Assembly: GCA_964544765.1 (NCBI GenBank)
Contig: CAZJDM010000137.1
Span: forward strand, 1 to 11,235
Origin: CAZJDM01 sp964544765
Lineage (GTDB): Bacteria > Bdellovibrionota_B > Oligoflexia > CAYFLR01
Length of the DNA stretch: 11,235 nt
Direction of reading: 5' to 3'
The notes under the pieces are model-generated. The model did not search any database. It saw only the letters and a program-made list of their open reading frames with translations, and was not told the DNA's origin. A program made the position numbers and the translations under genes. How positions within the stretch are numbered: the stretch's first letter is position 1; the number at the start of each line of letters is the position of its first letter. Below, piece after piece: positions 6,257-11,235 of the stretch.

Positions 6257-9200
6257 ATGAGAACTAATCTTTTATTACTACTATTTATCACTCTTGGAAC
6301 CGTATCTTGTGTTAAAGAGGAAGCGTTACCTTCTTCAAGTGACTCCGGTAAATTAACCAAGAAAGATGAACCGACTAATACTTATGAAGGTGAGGTGGTT
6401 GCTCCGACCAATGAAGACTATAGTCAATATATAAGACTAGATAATGCTCAAAAGTATCGTTTGTATCCAGATAAACTTACCTGGGAAAGTGATGATGGAT
6501 TTACTGTTACCGCTAATTTGATAGATACTGTAGAGAACAAACAGCATTTCAGACAAAGTAGTGGTAAATTAATGATAATTTCTCATCTAGATAACGCCCA
6601 TCTTAGGATGGATGTGGGATCCTCTACTTACCACTTAAAAAAAGAAGGTATTAATACCGCGTCTTTAATTGGACGAGTAAAACAATTGTCTTCAACCGGA
6701 CATTTGGTAAATGAAAAATCGGCCCATTTAGTAAAAAACACGGTTGAAGATAAAAAAGTATGTTTAACTCACCCGCATACAGGTGATGTAGTTGAAGCAG
6801 AGATTGATGAAGCCGGACGCTGGAAAGCAGATAACTTGGATACCAAGGTTAAATATAATGTTGCTGTTGGAAAAGAATGCGCTTCTAGCAGCCTGCTCGG
6901 AGCTGTTGAACCACCTATTATCTCCACATCTTATTCACCTTCAAGCGCTTCAAATGATATGGGGAATCTTGCTATTACAAATTCATATTCCTTTAAAACT
7001 ACCTTTACCCCTCGAGATAAATATGTGTTTGCTTCCGCTACTGGTTTGCAATATTTCGGTGACCTTTATATTGAAAACATCAGTGATCATCCAACTTCAG
7101 AAACGACTTTTGAAATATCAGCACCCGCTTCTTCAAGCAACATCGTAGAATTCTCATTAACCAGTGAAAACCGGACTATTGGTAGTTTACAGCCTCATAC
7201 AACATTCGGACCAATACCAGTGCAATTTACTGTAAACCCATTTATTGAAAAGAAAAGAGTTGTAGGATTAAAGGTGTTAATTTCAGGCAGTATTATTGAT
7301 GAAGAGGCAGACACAAGTGAAGATGTCACCTGGGAGGACGTTAATTACTTCACAGTATGGGGATCAAAATTTAAACTTAATATTACATCTGGTCAAACAT
7401 TGGGCAACAGTGATGGGGTAGTAGTTGGAATCTTGATAGCACAGGATCAAGATCTTATACCTATTAATATCCCCGCAGGTCAATCAGAATCAATTACTAT
7501 ACCCTGTAATCCTGGATTTACTTATACCTTGACCCTCGCCTGTACTGACCACCAATATGAAGCTAAATATGCCTTAGGCATAGATGTACCTGCTCTAGGA
7601 GATGGTGAAAATCTGGATACATTTAATGAGATCAGAGCAGATGAGACTGCCAGTGACAATGATGATAATAATACCACAGAAAATAGTGTAAATATTGCCT
7701 TTGGTGAAAACAGAATGGGTTATTTATCTGATTTAGATTTCTATCAGTTTACATGTGCTGAAGAAAATATGGGGGTACAGCTAAAACTGACCGGAGTCGA
7801 AATTGAATCTGAAGGGGTAACTGATGTTGATGCAGATTCTCCGCTAGGAGAATGGTTAGCTGGTTCACAAATTACTGGCGATTTAGTAAAGTTCCAAGTA
7901 ACTAACTTTGGAACCTCTGATTCTACTTTCATGACAGGCAAATTAACTCACAATTCCCGAGCTGGATTAAATATAGAATATGCTGGAAGTGGAGGAGGAG
8001 ATTGGAACGGCTTAGATATGAAATTTGGAGAAATTCCCAATGATCATTCGCCCCGTTGTGGTTACGCTGGTCGTACTCAATTTGGAGCCTGCGATGAAAC
8101 ATTTGATCAATACACCAGAATCAGTAGAACGGAAAATTTTCAAGAAGAATACGAAGACGTAACCTATAATTTGGAACTGGTGGATGCTGCTGGATTCAGA
8201 TATATTTTACAAGATCCCAATGAGTCTGAAGATTCAGAAGGTCTAACTTTGGATGTTCTGATAGATGCCGAGGAGCAACCATTGATATTTAATAAAGAAG
8301 CTCCTATTCCCGAGATTATCTCTACTGAAACTTCACAACGGTTTGATTTACTTTCCTGGGGCGAAAAAATTACCATCACCGTATTACCTCATAGAACAAT
8401 AGGGGAAATATTCGCTGGAGAATTAATCTCAATTGACGAAATTATGTTATTAACTGCAGATGGTCTACAACCTGTTGAATCAGATGATTATTTCATCCCG
8501 GGCAGAACATATATGATACTAGCATATGCATATGCCTCTATAGGAGTGAGAGGACAACCTGTTAATCCAGATGACGCTCTCGGTTTCTTACGTGATGGAG
8601 AAAATGCTATTCGTACTGGTAACCGTACTGTCAGAGACTTTTTAGCCGCAGTAAGAACCCTAACTGGCATGACAGTCTATCGAATAACTAGGACTTGGCA
8701 CGGGATCATATATGATTCCCTCTCTGCAGCAGATGACGAAAATTTAAATACTGAACTGGAAGATGGATATCCACATTTTGTTCATGCATCTGGTTCAAAC
8801 TCTATGACTACTCCAACTTATGAATTTCCCGGTGCATGGCCGGAAGACATTGTAGTTACCCTTGATGTAGATCAAAATGATAAAGTTCAAGAAGAAATTC
8901 TCACCACCTACTCAAGTCCAGAACTAGATAGTCCAATTGATTTTCGTTTTGGAGATATGGATTTATTAAAGTTTGCAACCACTTCCGCCGGCCTTTGGTG
9001 TAGAGGCTTTAGCGTGAATTGGAGAAATTTGTACGGTTGTGTATATGATTATTTACACGGTCCAAGCAGCGAGGATGAATTATATAAAGCACGAAGAATG
9101 GCAATATATGGTAGTCCTGGTTTACTTGATGTAGAATTTAAAGATGAAATTACAAGAAGAATTAACTTACTCTCTGATCTAGCCATATTTGAGATTAATG

Positions 9201-9406
9201 GTGATAAAAAAGTTGATGTTCAGGAAGTACATTATTTTTGGTGGTACATTACAAGAGAAAGTACTACCTATTCAGATACCGACACCTTTTTCCCTGAGAG
9301 TGTCTATCCCGATGCAACTAGAAGAACTATTGGAGAAATTGAAGCCTATATACAAAATGTGATTGAAAGATATAATATTGATATCAGTAATATTTTGGCA
9401 GAATGA
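6257..9406 (+). CDS. Giant lipoprotein B, tandem paralogue of 2927-6181
   Basis: This 1049-aa protein has a strong ribosome site AAGGAG (6245-6250) 6 bases before its ATG. The signal peptide is clean, with lipobox TVSC (Cys18). The order of segments copies the preceding gene: YEGEVVAPTN (43-52), KQHFRQ (95-100), LIGRV and GRW..LDTKV (137-205), VNYFTVWGSKF (362-372), DLDFYQFTC (492-500), GGGDWNGLDMKFG (579-591), YFIPGR (745-750), YPDATRRTIGE (1017-1027). Nine cysteines after the lipidated one (169, 208, 417, 429, 500, 601, 612, 915, 928) match those of copy A. The EF-hand-like loop here (EINGDKKVDVQE, 979-990) has Glu at position 1 and Lys at position 6, so calcium binding may be weakened. No hairpin lies in the 75-bp gap to copy A, so the two are probably one operon. 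I recognise no named family. Confidence 0.9.
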   Translation: MRTNLLLLLFITLGTVSCVKEEALPSSSDSGKLTKKDEPTNTYEGEVVAPTNEDYSQYIRLDNAQKYRLYPDKLTWESDDGFTVTANLIDTVENKQHFRQSSGKLMIISHLDNAHLRMDVGSSTYHLKKEGINTASLIGRVKQLSSTGHLVNEKSAHLVKNTVEDKKVCLTHPHTGDVVEAEIDEAGRWKADNLDTKVKYNVAVGKECASSSLLGAVEPPIISTSYSPSSASNDMGNLAITNSYSFKTTFTPRDKYVFASATGLQYFGDLYIENISDHPTSETTFEISAPASSSNIVEFSLTSENRTIGSLQPHTTFGPIPVQFTVNPFIEKKRVVGLKVLISGSIIDEEADTSEDVTWEDVNYFTVWGSKFKLNITSGQTLGNSDGVVVGILIAQDQDLIPINIPAGQSESITIPCNPGFTYTLTLACTDHQYEAKYALGIDVPALGDGENLDTFNEIRADETASDNDDNNTTENSVNIAFGENRMGYLSDLDFYQFTCAEENMGVQLKLTGVEIESEGVTDVDADSPLGEWLAGSQITGDLVKFQVTNFGTSDSTFMTGKLTHNSRAGLNIEYAGSGGGDWNGLDMKFGEIPNDHSPRCGYAGRTQFGACDETFDQYTRISRTENFQEEYEDVTYNLELVDAAGFRYILQDPNESEDSEGLTLDVLIDAEEQPLIFNKEAPIPEIISTETSQRFDLLSWGEKITITVLPHRTIGEIFAGELISIDEIMLLTADGLQPVESDDYFIPGRTYMILAYAYASIGVRGQPVNPDDALGFLRDGENAIRTGNRTVRDFLAAVRTLTGMTVYRITRTWHGIIYDSLSAADDENLNTELEDGYPHFVHASGSNSMTTPTYEFPGAWPEDIVVTLDVDQNDKVQEEILTTYSSPELDSPIDFRFGDMDLLKFATTSAGLWCRGFSVNWRNLYGCVYDYLHGPSSEDELYKARRMAIYGSPGLLDVEFKDEITRRINLLSDLAIFEINGDKKVDVQEVHYFWWYITRESTTYSDTDTFFPESVYPDATRRTIGEIEAYIQNVIERYNIDISNILAE

Positions 9407-9450
9407 TCTTAAAGACATACTTAAATAGAGAAACTGATGTATGTAAGATC
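9405..9450. terminator. Hairpin between convergent genes (possible shared terminator)
   Basis: GATCTT (9405-9410) pairs with AAGATC (9445-9450) and ACATAC (9415-9420) with GTATGT (9439-9444). There is a 4-base bulge on the left arm and an 18-base loop. It exactly fills the 44-bp gap between the stop codons of giant lipoprotein B and the convergent queC. Neither side has a good T run, so bidirectional termination is likely from position but not certain. Confidence 0.5.
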
Positions 9451-10656
9451 CTATAAATATAATAATGGATCATCTACACCAGCTTCCTGAAATCCTTTTA
9501 ACCTAAGCTTGCAGCTATCACACACGCCGCAAGCTTTATCTTCGGATTGATAGCAGGACCAAGAAAGATTTAACGGTGCCTTAAGTTCTATACCCTTTTT
9601 TACAATCTGGGATTTATTTAAACTGATTATCGGTGTCTGAATGGATATATTACTAGAAGGACGGGTACCCAATTTAATTAACTGATTATAAGCGGCAAAA
9701 TATTCAGGCCGGCAATCAGGGTATCCGGAGCTATCTTCCTCCACCGCGCCAATAAATATTTCTGTGGCTCCAATTACCTCTGCCCAAGAAACAGCAATTG
9801 CTATGATATTAGTATTGCGAAACGGTACATAAGTATTAGGTATATTTTGCGAATCATTAGGTTCACCTTGAGAATCATTATCAGTGTCTTGAAAATTAAG
9901 ATTGTTCTCCGGTACCTTAATAGATTGATCGGTTAAGGAGGAGCCCCCTATTTTCCGCAAATAATCAATATCTACTACCAATCTTTCTTCTACTTTATAG
10001 TAATCAGCAATATCATTAAAAGCTTTTAGTTCCCTACTTTCAGTTCTTTGTCCATAGTTAATATGCAAAAAAGCTAATTCATTATAATTAGCAGCTATTG
10101 CGGCAGTTACGCAAGAATCCAGCCCCCCTGATACTAGAACAACTGCCTTCTGACCATCAGACATTGCTCTCATTTTAAAAGCTTCATCTGATAGTTTTCT
10201 TTCGATGAGACTAATATGAATTGTTCCTTCTTTACCTTCTTCAGGTAATGCTTCAGAGTAAAAACGAACAAAGCGCCAGGTATCCATAAGTAAACCAGTA
10301 CTAGGAGGCGGATATATCTTGCACCAAAACCGGTATGTTCGATTATAAGGCTCAAAATTCATGATTTGGATAAGGTCATTAGTATTAATAGGTAAACCTA
10401 TAAGAGTTTTATCTGGATGGAAATCAATTTCTTTGGTTACAAAGCAGTCTCCCTCTTTTAGTTCCTTTTGCCAACTTTCTATGGTTATATCTGCCTTTTT
10501 CTTTCTTTTTCTAACGCCCTGTACCTTCTGATCAAGATCCTTTACGATCATCTTGGCTAATTTCTTGATTTCTTTCTTATTATTACCATAATTATCGTTA
10601 TTACCATTATCATCATCATTATTATTATTGCCATTATTGTTATTACTATCAGACAT
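9451..10656 (-). CDS. queC: 7-cyano-7-deazaguanine synthase with long N-terminal extension
   Basis: The C-terminal 237 residues are QueC, the ATP-dependent enzyme that turns 7-carboxy-7-deazaguanine and ammonia into preQ0 on the route to queuosine. Visible are the PP-loop SGGLDS (176-181), NYGQRT (200-205), SSLTDQSIKVP (239-249), IPNTYVPFRN (272-281), GAVEEDSSGYPDCRPEYF (303-320) and the zinc cysteines 368, 376, 379 and 382 in the C...CGVCDSC pattern. A Gln/Asp/Asn-rich loop (about 251-270) is longer than in E. coli QueC. Residues 1-164 are extra: an Asn/Asp tract (4-26), a Lys/Arg-rich helix (27-54) and a compact unrecognised domain (about 56-160). A ribosome site before Met1 supports the long form; starts at Met162 or Met165 lack one. 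It is convergent with the giant lipoproteins and divergent from the sigma-54 lipoprotein, with no other queuosine genes nearby. Confidence 0.93.
   Translation of the reverse strand: MSDSNNNNGNNNNDDDNGNNDNYGNNKKEIKKLAKMIVKDLDQKVQGVRKRKKKADITIESWQKELKEGDCFVTKEIDFHPDKTLIGLPINTNDLIQIMNFEPYNRTYRFWCKIYPPPSTGLLMDTWRFVRFYSEALPEEGKEGTIHISLIERKLSDEAFKMRAMSDGQKAVVLVSGGLDSCVTAAIAANYNELAFLHINYGQRTESRELKAFNDIADYYKVEERLVVDIDYLRKIGGSSLTDQSIKVPENNLNFQDTDNDSQGEPNDSQNIPNTYVPFRNTNIIAIAVSWAEVIGATEIFIGAVEEDSSGYPDCRPEYFAAYNQLIKLGTRPSSNISIQTPIISLNKSQIVKKGIELKAPLNLSWSCYQSEDKACGVCDSCKLRLKGFQEAGVDDPLLYL
10579..10647 (-). repeat. AAT/GAT trinucleotide-rich tract encoding Asn/Asp-rich N-terminus of QueC
   Basis: Codons 4-26 of queC are nearly all Asn, Asp or Gly, written as runs of AAT and GAT triplets. 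Because the repeat unit is 3 bases, slippage would change length without breaking the frame. The tract is not part of any QueC fold. Confidence 0.75.
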
Positions 10657-10664
10657 CTGAAATA

Positions 10665-10669
10665 TCCTT
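10665..10669 (-). promoter_or_regulatory. Ribosome binding site fixing the long queC start
   Basis: AAGGA on the minus strand lies 8 bases before the ATG at 10656-10654. The internal Met162 and Met165, which would give a standard-length QueC, have no comparable site. This favours translation of the extended protein. Confidence 0.65.
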
Positions 10670-10728
10670 GTATTTATTTTTTATATGATCATACTTTAAA
10701 AATATTAACCAACTCTTCCCAAGACACC

Positions 10729-10746
10729 ATATAAGGTACCATATAT
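10729..10746. promoter_or_regulatory. 18-bp near-palindrome, possible operator or activator site
   Basis: ATATAAGGTACCATATAT is self-complementary at 8 of 9 pairs, centred on GGTACC. It contains part of a direct repeat ACCATATA (10726-10733 and 10738-10745, 12-bp period). It lies about 160-175 bp upstream of the sigma-54 -24 element, a usual distance for an enhancer-binding activator, and about 75-90 bp from the queC start. Function is inferred, and AT-rich flanks make chance palindromes common. Confidence 0.4.
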
Positions 10747-10867
10747 ATTAGCAAAAAACTAATGATTATATCAAGATATGTAAACCCTTAGAAATCAGAA
10801 TCAATACACAATAAATATATATGTTATATAATTTTTATACAGATAATTTAAATATTTTGTACATATA

Positions 10868-10896
10868 TTGACAAATCAATTTATAAATATTAGAAC
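10868..10896 (+). promoter_or_regulatory. Possible sigma-70-type promoter upstream of the sigma-54 site
   Basis: A perfect TTGACA (10868-10873) is followed after 17 bases by TAGAAC (10891-10896, 4 of 6). A transcript from it would start near 10903, inside the sigma-54 -24 region, so the two polymerase forms could compete. The -10 is mediocre. Confidence 0.35.
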
Positions 10897-10904
10897 AATG
10901 CAAT

Positions 10905-10920
10905 TGGCACAGTAGTTGCT
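10905..10920 (+). promoter_or_regulatory. Sigma-54 (RpoN) -24/-12 promoter
   Basis: TGGCAC (10905-10910), A, four bases, then TTGCT (10916-10920) matches the sigma-54 consensus TGGCACG-N4-TTGCW with one mismatch (A for G at the seventh position). The essential GG (10906-10907) and GC (10918-10919) have the correct spacing. The predicted transcript start is near 10931, about 77 bases before the lipoprotein ATG at 11008. Such a promoter needs an AAA+ activator, not encoded in this window. Confidence 0.8.
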
Positions 10921-11007
10921 GTGAAAATAAACATCTTTACTAAAGGAATTTTCCTTCCTTTTATATTTTAAACATTTTCATATTACCCATAATAGTTGGA
11001 GAATCAA

Positions 11008-11235
11008 ATGGTTAGAACTTATCTTATTTTTATGCTCACATTAGTTATAGCTATGGGAGCATGTAATCGCTCGGGAAAGAAAAAACCCGATGAAGAAGCT
11101 GCTCTACCAAAAAAGGATGAAAAAGTCGTTGTCAAAGATGACAATGGTAACTCTAAAAGTCTAGTTAAACTAACTGATGATGCTTTATCTGGCGATAATA
11201 TATCTGCATCTGCACTAAAAGCTGATGCTACTGAC
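11008..11235 (+). CDS. Lipoprotein, 5' part, under a sigma-54 promoter (runs off right edge)
   Basis: An open frame of 76 codons runs to the window edge. GGAG (10998-11001) lies 6 bases before the ATG. The signal peptide is MVRTYLIF... with lipobox MGAC (Cys19) and Asn at +2, followed by a Lys/Asp/Glu-rich linker (RSGKKKPDEE, ALPKKDEK) and a Ser/Ala/Asp-containing region (from about residue 50). The start resembles that of giant lipoprotein B (a basic residue then Leu-rich, and an EEA-LP motif soon after the Cys), which may mean a distant relationship or just shared lipoprotein style. It lacks the YEGEVVAPTN segment in the part seen. It is preceded by the sigma-54 element, so expression is probably conditional. 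The function cannot be told from 76 residues. Confidence 0.85.
   Translation, partial: MVRTYLIFMLTLVIAMGACNRSGKKKPDEEAALPKKDEKVVVKDDNGNSKSLVKLTDDALSGDNISASALKADATD

Larger units (their letters stand above)
10657..11007. other. 351-bp divergent intergenic region between queC and a lipoprotein gene
   Basis: This very AT-rich gap holds no credible coding frame. Reading right to left, queC has its ribosome site at 10665-10669 and a possible -10 TATGAT (plus-strand about 10684-10689) without a good -35. Reading left to right, it contains a near-palindrome (10729-10746), a perfect TTGACA (10868), a sigma-54 -24/-12 element (10905-10920), a small leader hairpin (10943-10956) and the ribosome site GGAG (10998-11001). 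Confidence 0.6.

Noticed and set aside
6792..7148. Plus-strand 118-codon frame inside giant lipoprotein B
   Set aside because: It is an out-of-frame shadow of a strongly supported gene, with a Leu/His/Ile-rich composition and no domain.
7744..8670. Three short minus-strand frames inside giant lipoprotein B
   Set aside because: They are antisense to conserved paralogous coding sequence, with no ribosome sites and no recognisable protein.
9405..9450. Inverted repeat as an insertion-sequence end
   Set aside because: It is a single hairpin confined to the gap between convergent stops, with no transposase or target duplication nearby.
10170..10355. Minus-strand 61-codon frame inside queC's N-terminal extension
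   Set aside because: It overlaps the better supported queC frame. It does raise slight doubt about the extension, but the main frame has the ribosome site and an uninterrupted junction to QueC.
10657..10740. preQ1 riboswitch before queC
   Set aside because: An A-rich stretch next to the ribosome site resembles the preQ1-I tail, but the expected stem and C-rich loop are missing.

Overview
The window is an AT-rich chromosomal stretch from a Gram-negative bacterium. Five of its eight genes start with a lipoprotein-type signal peptide. It also carries a complete queC and a well-formed sigma-54 (-24/-12) promoter. The low GC content, the density of lipoproteins and sigma-54 together could fit Bdellovibrionota/Oligoflexia-like or similar low-GC proteobacterial lineages. 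That placement is inference only: no rRNA or other marker gene is present.

Layout. (1) Positions 1-289, minus strand, hold the 5' part of a small HAD-superfamily phosphatase that runs off the left edge. (2) Divergent from it is a two-gene unit: a 248-aa Cys-containing lipoprotein (384-1130) and, 5 bases later, a 74-aa two-helix membrane protein (1136-1360). A hairpin terminator follows. (3) 1511-2668 encodes an App1/DUF2183-type phosphatidate phosphatase homologue carried as a lipoprotein. (4) 2927-6181 and 6257-9406 are two very large lipoproteins (1084 and 1049 aa). They are full-length paralogues in tandem, share nine cysteines and a C-terminal EF-hand-like loop, and probably form one operon. 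(5) A hairpin lies between the second paralogue and the convergent queC gene (10656-9451, minus). This QueC has a roughly 160-residue N-terminal extension beginning with an Asn/Asp-rich tract. (6) The 351-bp divergent region 10657-11007 contains a consensus-like sigma-54 promoter, an overlapping-region sigma-70-like promoter and an upstream near-palindrome. It drives a new lipoprotein gene (11008 onward) that is cut by the right edge.

How it fits together. Most of the region appears to serve the cell envelope: lipoproteins, a lipid-acting phosphatase and a small membrane protein. queC belongs to tRNA queuosine (7-deazaguanine) synthesis and is probably unrelated to its neighbours. The best candidates for something undescribed are the tandem pair of giant lipoproteins, which I cannot assign to a known family, and the extended QueC. 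The sigma-54-controlled lipoprotein implies regulation by an activator encoded elsewhere. No mobile element, CRISPR array, tRNA or rRNA was seen.
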